NCBI RefSeq assembly: GCF_009017415.1
Contig: NC_092405.1
Span: 434,001-498,000 of the forward strand
Direction: 5' to 3'
Source: Aspergillus flavus
Lineage: Eukaryota; Ascomycota; Eurotiomycetes; Eurotiales; Aspergillaceae
DNA: 64,000 nucleotides
In this document: piece after piece, positions 20,151-29,620 of the stretch
Layout of the letters: each line of letters begins with the position of its first letter
Numbering within the stretch: position 1 is the first letter of the stretch
Notes under the pieces: model-generated
What the model saw: the letters and a program-made list of their open reading frames with translations, nothing else
The model's database searches: none
Told to the model about the DNA's origin: nothing
Position numbers and translations under genes: made by a program

Positions 20151-21259
20151 TTAACTACCCAGTGCAGCAGGAGAGTTATCCACCACTCCGACACCAGCTT
20201 CCACGTCGTCCTTCTTCGGAGTCATGCTGCTCACTTCCGACCTTGAATGACCGAAACGCTTGATTCCAGTGACCGTCATTGAGTCGGTTTGAAGCAAGTA
20301 CATGTACCAGTAGTAAACACCTGACTCTTATTAGAACGAGTTGCTCAATCCCGAAACAGAAGGATCTACTCACCGCAAAACAAACCTCCACCCAGAATAT
20401 TACCGATCAAAGTCGGAATGATTCCTTTCCAGATATACAGACCAACCGTGATTTTATCAGCTCCGACCCAGATAGCCAGCGGGATGAAAGTCATGTTGGC
20501 GACGACGTGATCGAACCCAAGAGATACGAACGCGAAGATCGGCCACCAGATGCCGATGATCTTGGAGGTGAGGTCACGGCCTTGGATGCCGAAAAAGCAG
20601 GCGAGGCAGACGAGCCAGTTGCATCCGATGCCGCGGAGGAAGATCATGTGGAAATCGGGGGTGACTTGCTTTTTCGTGGCGAATGCGATTACTTGAGATT
20701 TGAAGGGATCGGCGGAGAAGACGTTGCCATCTATTTCTGTGTTAGTGGTGTTGCTTCTTCTTATGGGTTATGGAGGTGTTGAGGCGAGTGGACCTACATC
20801 CGAATATGATGGCAACGACGAAGAGTGACCCAGCCAGGTTACCAAAGAATGTGACAACCCAGTGGATCAGCATCTTATACCACGGTAAACGGCGTTGGAG
20901 AGCAGCGACAGTGGTGAACTGGGATTCATTTAGTGACCCATTCCACATACAGAGAAGGCCGGAAGTCTTACCATGAAAGATCCAGTGCAGAGGTCGGCCC
21001 CCGTCAAGATAATCATACATAAGCCGTAAGGGAAGACCAAGGCGCTGATCGTGCGGATGAGCCCCGGGGCGTTTTCCTGGAACCAGGGCGTTGTGTTGGT
21101 GCTGAGGACGGTTCCACAGGCGAAGGCAAGCAGACACCCCGCCGACACTGCACTGAAGAAGACTTTGTCGAGGCGCATATTGCCCTTGGCAACTCCAGCA
21201 CGCCCGACGAATTCGATCACCTCGGCCGGTGTGAAGGCATCTAGGCTGATTTGCGACAT
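20151..21259 (-). CDS. nitA: Formate/nitrite-family transporter (NitA-like), four exons
   Basis: Exons in transcription order are 20972-21259, 20798-20918, 20374-20730 and 20151-20320, all phase-consistent, giving 311 residues. The protein has the six hydrophobic segments of the FNT family. The N-terminus (DAFTPAEVIEF) and the segments GADLCTGSFM, FFGNLAGSLF, FFGIQGRDL and GFDHVVANM match the fold's conserved Gly/Asn-rich loops and central His. Aspergillus NitA, a plasma-membrane nitrite transporter of about 310 residues, is the closest family I know. It is divergent from nirK, and the shared promoter carries GATA and NirA-type sites. It likely supplies or removes nitrite for NirK. Formate transport cannot be excluded from sequence alone. 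Confidence 0.92.
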
Positions 21260-21680
21260 GTTGTTTAGGTCTCTGGATCTAGACGGATTACAAAATGACG
21301 GCTCCAGAGGAGCTCGTAGTGCAGATGCAGTGAAGTTTGAAGAAGAAAAGGACGATGATGCTTGGCGACACCAGCCGGTTAGGACATGATGTCCAGATAT
21401 AACCTGACATTGTAATCCTTATCAAGACATCTGCCCGGAGTCAGTGAGAGGGTCGAGAGACCACGATGATCGACTGCAATATCGATGATCATAACAAAGT
21501 TAAAATGGTGCTTATCGAGCGTCCGTCACTAGGGAACGACAGCGGGCCCACTTTTGCATGCAAATTATTGAAGACCCGTGCATATTCGCCGGCATTTTAA
21601 TGCAAGAGGGTCCGCCGATCGAGAGATAAGAGTTGAGATAGGAAACCCTAAGTGCCTCGGGGCGAACCAGATCGAGTCTA

Positions 21681-21722
21681 CTTATCAGCCCAGTGATAAG
21701 GAATGCGACGCCTTCTCCGCGG
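21681..21722. promoter_or_regulatory. GATA palindrome next to a NirA-type site
   Basis: CTTATCA (21681-21687) and TGATAAG (21694-21700) form a perfect 7-bp inverted repeat, giving two HGATAR sites. CTCCGCGG at 21715-21722 fits the NirA consensus CTCCGHGG known from Aspergillus nidulans. Further GATA sites lie at 21624-21629, 21636-21641 and 21739-21744. AreA plus NirA control is inferred. Confidence 0.6.
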
Positions 21723-23039
21723 GCTCCATCGTTCTTCATGATAAGGGTCCTTGAACAATGTCAGTATTGACAAATCTTACTTGATTGGGAGGACAGGGCC
21801 ATTCCATTGGGACCGACCCTATGGGGAAAGGCCCACTATACTGCAGATCAGGTCTGGAGGGCTCTACTACCTTCGCACTGGGTATGATAAGACCCCAAAC
21901 TATGGAAAAGAACTCCAGACCAAGCTCAACCTGCGGGCTGAATGACACCTGGGTCCTTAAGCGCTTTTTCAACCCTCGGGTACTGCAATTTATCTCGCGT
22001 GCATCATGATATAGGTCCTTTTGTTTGGCCCGCCCCTGGGATGGCCCCACCGAGCGATATTTCGCTTTGCATTCTGATCGAAGAAGTTATTGATCCTCTC
22101 GGCCTGCCGTTCGGAGTGAAGGATAAACTCGTGCTGCGATCGCATGGTCGCAACGAAGCAATTTATGCGCAACATCTGTAGGACCGTCTGAGAAAGACCG
22201 GGATGAACCACTGTGTCTTCATCTGCGCTTGGGTCGGTATAACCAATGCATCTCTACAGGTTTCCTATAACTCTTGCTGTTGATGGTGCTAACAGTACTC
22301 ACTGGAACACCTCAATATAAAATAAAACCCCTTAGGCAGCATTACTGCATGATAACCACCTGCAGAGTTACAATGTGGAGGTACCCTTACATTCAAAGTG
22401 AAAGGTGAATAGATGAGAGGGAAATGAGAGAACAGGTGACTCATTATGGGCCGTCACTTGAATACATACATTATACCATAACTAGCACAATATTTACAGC
22501 ATCTCCTCCTGCCTCGTCTCAGCTGGTCATCTTCCAAGGGATGAGATCTCCATTCGTGATTCTATCCCTGTTCCTTCAGCTGAATTATTTCCCTGAATTC
22601 ACAGCCCAGCCCCGCTTCAACAAAAGTACTACATGCACGCAATTGATCCGATGACTACCTCCACAGACAGTCAATGGCCCATACCCTACAGAATAAGTAA
22701 CTTGGCGAATGTCTTGCATACTAAGTCCGTTACACAGCATTCCAGGATCTTCGGTCCGCCGGCGGGAATTGCGGGCGTAAGGTATGTTTAAGACATCTTG
22801 AATCATGCAGCATCAACTAACCGTACAATCAAAGGTGGGAACATTAGTTTCCCTCTCGTAATAAGATCGGTTTGTCCGCATGACATGACTGATCCCGGCG
22901 AACTTATGCATAACATGACATCTCAACCGTGGATTCGATCGCTTTCGCTTCGTTCCGATTTGACGATCCCAACACCGCACCTGTGGTATTATGGGAGGCA
23001 ATCCTATATCGTAGAGGATGTCCTAGGAATTGCAGATCT

Positions 23040-23047
23040 CCTCGGAG
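23040..23047 (-). promoter_or_regulatory. NirA-type site upstream of nirK
   Basis: CCTCGGAG is the reverse complement of CTCCGAGG and fits the CTCCGHGG consensus. It lies 133 bp before the nirK start and 30 bp before its TATA box. Confidence 0.5.
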
Positions 23048-23179
23048 TTCGAGTATTTGGTGGCTTGTGACTTGTGTATAAAATGGCTATGGTTACTTCA
23101 CTGTTATCACTATCTCTTTTGTCTTGAATTGTTACTGTTTCAGTCTATTGTAAATACCATAACTGTGAATAGATTCACG

Positions 23180-24538
23180 ATGAATACTGCGTTCAGCTCC
23201 TTATGTCGTACCAAGAGTCGCTATGCGTCAGTGACTACGATTCGAGGAGCTAGACGGCTTCCACCTCGACTGCTCTCCAGTCCATGTTCTCCCCTACGAG
23301 GTCCATTCCTTGCGAGACAGATCTCAACCGAATCTAGGAAAGGCACGAGCGGTTTTCAAATCAAATACGTCCTGCTTCTCTCCACCGCCGCCACACTCAG
23401 CTGGCTCCTCTACGCTCGGCAACATGGCGCTGTCTGGCTAGACAGTGACAAGAGCTACTTCACCCACCCGGATCCCTTAGCTCCCAACAACGGAATTCAC
23501 CAACAGAAGACGACCAACGAAATTCAAGATTCACAAAAAGAGACGTTCAAATCCCTCGAAGCCGAGGACCTCCCAACTGAAAAAGCAATCCTCACCACCG
23601 CCCCCAACGTCCCCCCACCGATAACACGAGACTACCCAGTCATCCTAGACGTAGACCTCACAGCGGTCGCGAAACTGGAACAACTAACAAACCAATACAA
23701 ATACGAGAAATGGACATTCAACAACAGCGTCCCCGGCCCATTCATCCGCGCCAGGGTTGGCGACATAGTCAATCTGAAAATAACTAACCACGATGAATCC
23801 GGCATGCCACACAACATAGACTGTCATGCCTTTCTGGGCCCAGGGGGCGGCTCGGCCCTAACTACAGTCAACGAAGGCGAGACCAAGACAGCACGGTTCA
23901 GGCTCCAGAACCCTGGTCTATACATCTACCACTGTGCCGTAGGTCCAGTGGGCGTGCACATCGCCAACGGCATGTACGGACTCCTATACGTACAACCAGA
24001 GCAAGACTTACCCCCGGTCGACAAAGAATACTACGTAATGCAAAGCGAGTTCTACCACGAGCCGCCCGAGCCAGACGACAACGGCCAGATGTCATCGACG
24101 GTCGAGTTCTCGTGGCCACATGCGCTCCGCGAAGCAGCCGACGTGGTGGTCTTTAATGGCAGCGAGGCGGCCCTCACCGAGAAGCCGCTCAAAGCTACGC
24201 TCGATGATACCGTTCGCATTTTCTTCGGGAACGGGGGCCCGAACCTAACCAGCTCGTTCCATGTTATCGGGACCTGTTTTAATAAAGTCTATCGCGATTC
24301 GGATGTACTAAGTCCGCCGGGCCAGTGTGTTCAGACGGTTAGTGTGCCCCCCGGTGGATCGACTATTGTGGATATGAAGATGGTTGTCCCCGGGACTTAT
24401 ACCATTGTGGATCATGCTATTTTTCGGCTGGAGAAGGGTGCGAAGGGGTTTTTGAATGTTTCTGGGGAGCCCAGGCCGATGCTGTATTATAGTACTCTGC
24501 CGCCGCAGCCCTGTGAGGGGTGTAAGCTTCATCCATGA
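23180..24538 (+). CDS. nirK: Copper-containing nitrite reductase, mitochondrial
   Basis: Single exon; the chosen ATG gives 452 residues beginning MNTAFSSLCR. The first 40 residues are Arg/Ser-rich (mitochondrial presequence), followed by a hydrophobic segment (about 58-73). Two cupredoxin domains follow. Type 1 copper ligands are His211, Cys252, His260 and Met265; type 2 ligands are His216, His251 and His412. The catalytic pair appears as Asp214 and His361. All expected copper and catalytic residues are thus present. The enzyme reduces nitrite to nitric oxide and in fungi acts in mitochondrial denitrification under low oxygen. A short upstream ORF at 23084-23128 lies just past the TATA box. 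Neighbours are a nitrite transporter and an NO-scavenging flavohemoglobin. Confidence 0.93.
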   Translation: MNTAFSSLCRTKSRYASVTTIRGARRLPPRLLSSPCSPLRGPFLARQISTESRKGTSGFQIKYVLLLSTAATLSWLLYARQHGAVWLDSDKSYFTHPDPLAPNNGIHQQKTTNEIQDSQKETFKSLEAEDLPTEKAILTTAPNVPPPITRDYPVILDVDLTAVAKLEQLTNQYKYEKWTFNNSVPGPFIRARVGDIVNLKITNHDESGMPHNIDCHAFLGPGGGSALTTVNEGETKTARFRLQNPGLYIYHCAVGPVGVHIANGMYGLLYVQPEQDLPPVDKEYYVMQSEFYHEPPEPDDNGQMSSTVEFSWPHALREAADVVVFNGSEAALTEKPLKATLDDTVRIFFGNGGPNLTSSFHVIGTCFNKVYRDSDVLSPPGQCVQTVSVPPGGSTIVDMKMVVPGTYTIVDHAIFRLEKGAKGFLNVSGEPRPMLYYSTLPPQPCEGCKLHP

Positions 24539-25370
24539 TTTGGCGTGTAGTTACCTTGGAATGCATCATAGTCAATCTCAAGTATAAATGTTTGCCAAAT
24601 GAAGTACAACAATTCGTGAACCTATTGAACGACATCAGTCATATAGGGACTTTCTTTATCGGAGAGTTGAATAAATCATCTACCTCGCAGTTTACCATCT
24701 CTATCATAGTTATCCCTGGCCAGATTCTAGAGCTCTGGACGAAATATTTATCGAAGCGTTCAACGCATAATTTTCCAGGACTCTGGCATATCTCTACCGA
24801 TTCTTCCTTCGTCAACACCACTCTCATCCACCTGAGTCTGTCCTGCGTCCTGGCTGAACAACATGTATTCCAATTTTATTTGTGGGGTATGTGGAAGGAT
24901 GACATCTCGCATGAATTCCCTCCAAGGTGTTGATAGAAGATTTCAGGTTCAGTGGCACAGGGCCAATAGTCCGGAGTAGTGAGATTCGGTGAGTTACCAC
25001 AACATTTAAAAAGAAAGAGTAATGATCCACCCACAGCCAGGCATTCTGGATACACAGCCTACCAATGGCACACAGCCAAAGCTTCGTAGCTGGGCTAGTT
25101 TTACCTGGTATAGCATTTCTGAACCATTCCTGCGATCCTAGTAATCCCCAAGATCCACAATAGAAGCTCCAATCATATTCTAGCGAATGTAACATCTTGA
25201 GGTCAAATGGGTTACATAGGGATAGCGTCACAACGTCATTTATTAGTAAACTCAAACCCTAATTTACATCCAAACTCAATCCATCCGCAAAGTCCACGGT
25301 TTAAAGAAGCGCCTTTTACAACCCCATACCCCATGGAACATGACAGACATGTAATTTGCAACCTTTCATA
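24539..25370. promoter_or_regulatory. nirK to flavohemoglobin intergenic region
   Basis: No gene is supported. It should contain the nirK terminator and the flavohemoglobin promoter. HGATAR sites occur at 24656-24661 and 24701-24706 (reverse orientation). I found no CTCCGHGG match here. Confidence 0.45.
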
Positions 25371-26681
25371 ATGCTAGCCAAAACAATGTTCCTCTCAAGA
25401 GTCGTCCCCCGCCTTACGCCAAAGGCACTCCTCCTCACCAGACCCTTCACAACAACAACCCCCAAAAACAAGCTCACCCCCCAGCAGATTCAAATCGTCA
25501 AGTCAACAATTCCCGCACTCCAAGACCACGGCGTCGCAATCACCACCCTCTTCTACCAGCGTCTCCTCCAGCAATACCCGCAGCTCAAGAACATCTTCAA
25601 CACCGCCCACCAAGCAACAGGCGAGCAACCCGCCGCCCTAGCCCACGCAGTATGGGCCTACGCCACCAATATCGAGCACCCGGAAGCCCTCAAAACGGCT
25701 ATCTCCCGCATCGGCCATAAACACGCCAGTCTGGGGATCACGGCGGACCAATACCCGATCGTCGGGGAGGGTCTCCTGGCCGCCATCAAAGAGGTACTCG
25801 GCGACGCAGCCAACGACCAAGTCCTCGACGCCTGGAAAGCCGCATACGGGGAACTGGCAGGGTACTTCATTGACTTCGAAAGCGGGCTCTACCGCCAAGC
25901 GGAAGCAACCCCGGGCGGGTGGAAGGGATGGCGGAAGTTCTTTATCTCGAAGAAAGTCCATGAGGGGGAGGAGATCATTTCGTTTTACCTCACGCCGGTT
26001 GATAAGGGTGCGCTGCCGGCGTATAAGCCCGGCCAGTTTGTTAGTGTGAAGTGCTTCGTCCCGGAACTGGGGGTCTATCAGCCCCGGCAGTATAGCTTGT
26101 CGGATGTGCCGAATGGGGAGTACTTTCAGATCTCGGTGAAGAGGGAGTTCGGGTTGGGACAGAAGCCGGCCGGTCGGATTTCGAATGTGCTGCATGAGGG
26201 TTTGCCTGTCGGTGCGGAGTTGGATGTTAGTATGCCGTTTGGGGATTTCGTGTTGGATGTTAATGCTACCACGCCTGTCGTGCTTATTAGTGGTGGCGTT
26301 GGGTTGACGCCGATGATGTCGATGTTGAAGACTATTGTGGATCAGGGAGGGTCGAGGCGCGTGGTCTTCATTCATGCTGTGCGCAATGGTCGCGTACATG
26401 CCATGAAGGACCGGTTGGCTAAGATTATCTCGGAGAATCCGCAGGTTCAGCGCGCGGTGTTCTATGAAGAGGTTAGTAAGAAGGACAAGCAGGGCGTTGA
26501 CTATGATTTCAAAGGCAGGGCCGATCTCCATAAGATTAAAGATCAGGTCGTTCTCCCGGATGCAGATTATTATATCTGTGGTCCAAAGCTGTTCATGAAT
26601 GCTCAGAGCAATTCTTTGAAAGATATGGGAGTGAAGGAGGACCGGATTCATATGGAAGTGTTCGGTTCTCCGGCTGAATAA
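25371..26681 (+). CDS. fhb: Flavohemoglobin (NO dioxygenase), mitochondrial leader
   Basis: Single exon of 436 residues from ATG 25371 (Met6 is an alternative start). The first 30 residues are rich in Arg, Thr and hydrophobic residues with no acidic residue, a mitochondrial presequence. The globin domain follows (LTPQQIQIVKSTIPAL) with the proximal His118 in GHKHASLGI and the distal Tyr/Gln region (FYQRLL; GEQPAALAHAV). The FAD domain has PRQYSLSDV and the NAD domain has ISGGVGLTPMMSM and YICGPK. The enzyme oxidises nitric oxide to nitrate using NAD(P)H and O2. It lies head-to-tail downstream of nirK, whose product is nitric oxide made in the same compartment. Function is confident; targeting is inferred from composition. 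Confidence 0.95.
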   Translation: MLAKTMFLSRVVPRLTPKALLLTRPFTTTTPKNKLTPQQIQIVKSTIPALQDHGVAITTLFYQRLLQQYPQLKNIFNTAHQATGEQPAALAHAVWAYATNIEHPEALKTAISRIGHKHASLGITADQYPIVGEGLLAAIKEVLGDAANDQVLDAWKAAYGELAGYFIDFESGLYRQAEATPGGWKGWRKFFISKKVHEGEEIISFYLTPVDKGALPAYKPGQFVSVKCFVPELGVYQPRQYSLSDVPNGEYFQISVKREFGLGQKPAGRISNVLHEGLPVGAELDVSMPFGDFVLDVNATTPVVLISGGVGLTPMMSMLKTIVDQGGSRRVVFIHAVRNGRVHAMKDRLAKIISENPQVQRAVFYEEVSKKDKQGVDYDFKGRADLHKIKDQVVLPDADYYICGPKLFMNAQSNSLKDMGVKEDRIHMEVFGSPAE

Positions 26682-26826
26682 ACAGAAGAATAGAAGTCGG
26701 GAGGTAAAAAAGCATGTAGTTTACTCCATACATTTCCGATATTGAATAATTTTGTCCCTTTGATGTACTGTTGGGGTCCTGTGACTACTAACTTGTTACG
26801 GCTGTTGAATATCTCCGAACACAACA

Positions 26827-26827
26827 C

Positions 26828-26916
<89 letters not shown>
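26827..26916. repeat. Compound microsatellite (CA)n(CT)n
   Basis: About 19 CA units are followed directly by about 26 CT units, starting about 145 bp after the flavohemoglobin stop. The transition is clean, and the end is slightly degenerate (CTCTTTCTCTC). Confidence 0.97.
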
Positions 26917-26923
<7 letters not shown>

Positions 26924-27233
26924 TCTACCTCAGCAAACACACATTATTACTATAACATAAAGCCATCACTATCTTGCCAGAATATAACATCACAAAAATA
27001 TCAATGCAACCAGTGAATCATCAAACCATATCGGCTCTACCCATGCCCCATCCTGGCAACTTTACACCAACCACAAACTGACAGTTGCGAACGAAGTTGC
27101 CAGAGTCCTTAAACACTGACCACTGTCTTTGTGGGGTCATATTCTGTCCATCAGCTAGTTATATCGTGGTGAACCAGACATATGTGCGCAACACAGGTAT
27201 ATATATGCTTCCTTAGTCTAGTGCTTATCTAAG

Positions 27234-27594
27234 GTCTACATTCAAGCTACATCTCTCTTTGTGATTACAACTGCCTCCTTTGATATGCGGGAGTTCCTTC
27301 CAGAGCGCCACAAGGATGGCATTTAAACAGCGCATATCATTCGCGTCCATCCGGCCGTTCGAGGACATAGGGGTAAACAGGATCCTCCCTAGTCTTTTAA
27401 CGAAGGTATTTGCTAACCTGGGACGGCAATAGGTGCAAGATATTGGTGTTGAATAGGAGTTCGTCCTTAATGTCCCCAATGATGATTCAGCCAATATCAA
27501 ATATAACTTCGGAATTAAGGAGCTCTGTGGCGATACGGAAACGCTTGCCAAGCAGTTTAAATCTGTCATGACGACCTTTCACGAGAATGAATAG
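27234..27594 (+). pseudogene. Possible degraded gene of unknown family
   Basis: The plus strand shows two coding-like stretches. The first reads ASFDMREFLPERHKDGI before a stop. The second starts after an AG at 27431-27432, has one in-frame TAG (27454-27456), and reads EFVLNVPNDDSANIKYNFG and ELCGDTETLAKQFKSVM to a stop at 27592-27594. The amino-acid composition looks protein-like, but I do not recognise it. The opposite strand carries an unbroken 114-residue frame of less natural composition. Confidence 0.3.
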
Positions 27595-28683
27595 TGGCTA
27601 GAGCGAGTTGAAAGAAGAGAATACGTTTTTTGTGGATTCATGCAATGAATTATAACTCATCTGGATATGGCACAAATTGATATCAGTGTTTATACATCAT
27701 ATACTACACAAGACCTGGGTGTCCACACTTCGAAGCACGTACAGTAAAAGAACCTCATGGTGTACAGTATTCAGAGAAGCAGCCATTCCTCGCTTTCTGA
27801 AAGAAAAGCCAAATTTGACAAGGACAAGGAGTCCCTGTTTCTGAACAGCGATGAAGGAAACTCCTGCTATTCGCTTACAACCTTGTCTTTAATCTCTTGA
27901 CTGATCCGATGAGCCAGACGATGATATTCTGGTACAATATAAGATGAATAGACAATAATTCAGACGCGCAAATGAATGTGCAAGTCCCTCCTGAACGAGG
28001 GTTCGGTGCCAGGTGTTTGATGTTCCTATGGATCGCTATATCCTCGATAAGGTCAATTACTGCACTATCATTATCTAAGTGTGACAATTCTCGAAGAATG
28101 ACCTCGTATTATTGTTGAAGACCATACGATCAAGGCAATTACCATTCACCAAAGAACTCGAATCACCACCCGAGACAAGACTACAGAGCAAGTCATAATA
28201 TCATGCCAACCCTGCCCTCTTGGCATCTTCGCGCTACTTCATCTCGTCATCAACTGGTGATTATATCGGTAGCCAGAACGGCTATTCACACTATAGTATC
28301 ATCGGCTTTTGGGTACCGGGTACCCTCAGGTTTTGCGGTCCAGATGAATGTCCATCATTTGCACTCGGTGCGTCCAGTATCTGATGGCATATCAATATAT
28401 AAGCTATCACAGAGAAACCTACCAACAGCGGAGAATATAGAGCAGACGAAGACTGTAATGCCATACGCTGAGAAACTTACTCAGGAGGTATCGAAAAACG
28501 AACATGGCGACATACTAACTGACTATAGCAAAAATGGCCAAGCATTACCATGTAGACCTACATAGCTCCCTGGCTGGGGATCACAGCAGATTATGCATGA
28601 TGTTACGATTATTCTTGGGCGTTCAGTCATTCTTTCTGATTTTTGCAATGGGCTGTGCAGTCCATAGTTTGATTTATAATGTA

Positions 28684-29317
28684 TCAAAGTCCCTCTGCCA
28701 ACTTGGTCAATGCATCCCCTTCAACCATCATCTTCATCCACTCCTCCATGCCCTTCGCCCCGACCTGCTCGTAGAACTTGATACTAGGTTCGTTCCACTT
28801 GAGCACGCTCCACTCCAGCCGACGTCCCTTGACCTCCAGCACCTTAGCCGCCAGATACTTCAACAGCTTAAACCCATATCCCCTACCACGAGCAGCGGGC
28901 TGCACGTAGAGATCCTCCAGGTAGATACCCGGCGCCGAGCGCCAAGTCGAGTAGTTATAGAAGAATAGAGCCATGCCTACAGGAATGGGAGTGGCATTGT
29001 CCGGGGTGGCTGGGGGAGTGATGAGCGCGGTATATACGGAGCCTCGTTTAGGAGGGCTGTCGGGGAAAGAGAGGGTTTCAAGGAGGGATTCCTTGGTGGC
29101 CTCTACTTCATGAAGGGCTTTTTCGTAATCGGCTAGTTCGCGGATGAATTGGAGGATTATGGGGACGTCTGAGAGGCCAGGGTTAGTCCGGCATCTTTCA
29201 AATTTATTTATGCGGGGGCGGAACTTCCCCGCGGACAGCGGGATTCAGGCATAAAGTTGACGACGTCTGGTGCTCACCTTCGGGCGTCGCGAGTCTAATG
29301 GTCGGTTGGTCAGACAT
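28684..29317 (-). CDS. GNAT-family N-acetyltransferase (diamine-acetyltransferase-like)
   Basis: Two exons: 29278-29317 and 28684-29168. The intron (29169-29277) has a GTGAGC donor and a CAG acceptor, and restores an Asp codon, giving 174 residues. The N-terminal segment IRLATPEG plus VPIILQFIRELADYEKA is typical of the spermidine/spermine acetyltransferase-like branch. The acetyl-CoA binding motif A appears as LEDLYVQPAARGRGYGFKLL, and the motif B region as EWSVLKWNEPSIKFYEQVGA. It transfers acetyl from acetyl-CoA to an amine such as a polyamine, thialysine or related small molecule; the exact substrate is open. It neighbours the golgin gene with no obvious functional link. Confidence 0.9.
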
Positions 29318-29620
29318 TGTGATGTCTTATGTTTGCCTTGCGAAGGGTCTGGCTCGCCAATTGTTAAGAGATGTTGTGAAATTTGCGACTCCAAAGCTGG
29401 AGGGGCAGGTCGAAGGAACTCCACAGTTTAAGTATTTGGATCAGACCCACTCTTTTAGTGGTACGCCTTTTCTTTGACATAATCCACTTGCCTTTGCAAC
29501 ACAGAGAATAAGAAAGAAGTAAGTAGATGGAAGAAATACGTTCATACTATGTACTAGTAAATATTATAATACAGTACCTAAGGCATGCCTCAAAATATCA
29601 TAATCCTAGAATTAAGAAGT
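29318..29620. other. Short spacer
   Basis: About 300 bp between the acetyltransferase start and the golgin stop. It holds the acetyltransferase promoter and the golgin 3' UTR; nothing else is seen. Confidence 0.5.

Larger units (their letters stand above)
21260..23179. promoter_or_regulatory. Divergent nitA/nirK regulatory region
   Basis: This 1.9-kb gap has no supported gene. It holds many HGATAR sequences, several of them within 21418-21890, and two matches to the NirA consensus CTCCGHGG (21715-21722 and 23040-23047). A TATAAAA box lies at 23077-23083 upstream of nirK. Confidence 0.65.
26682..28683. other. Gene-poor 2-kb spacer with microsatellite
   Basis: Contains the CA/CT compound microsatellite (26827-26916) and a possible broken gene at 27234-27594. 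The rest (27600-28680) shows no family match. Short frames at 27875-28565 lack splice or homology support. Confidence 0.5.

Noticed and set aside
25638..26651. 337-residue minus-strand frame
   Set aside because: Antisense shadow of the flavohemoglobin gene, whose domains are unmistakable.
26648..26960. Frames with poly-Val/Cys and poly-Leu/Ser tracts
   Set aside because: Translations of the CA/CT microsatellite, not genes.
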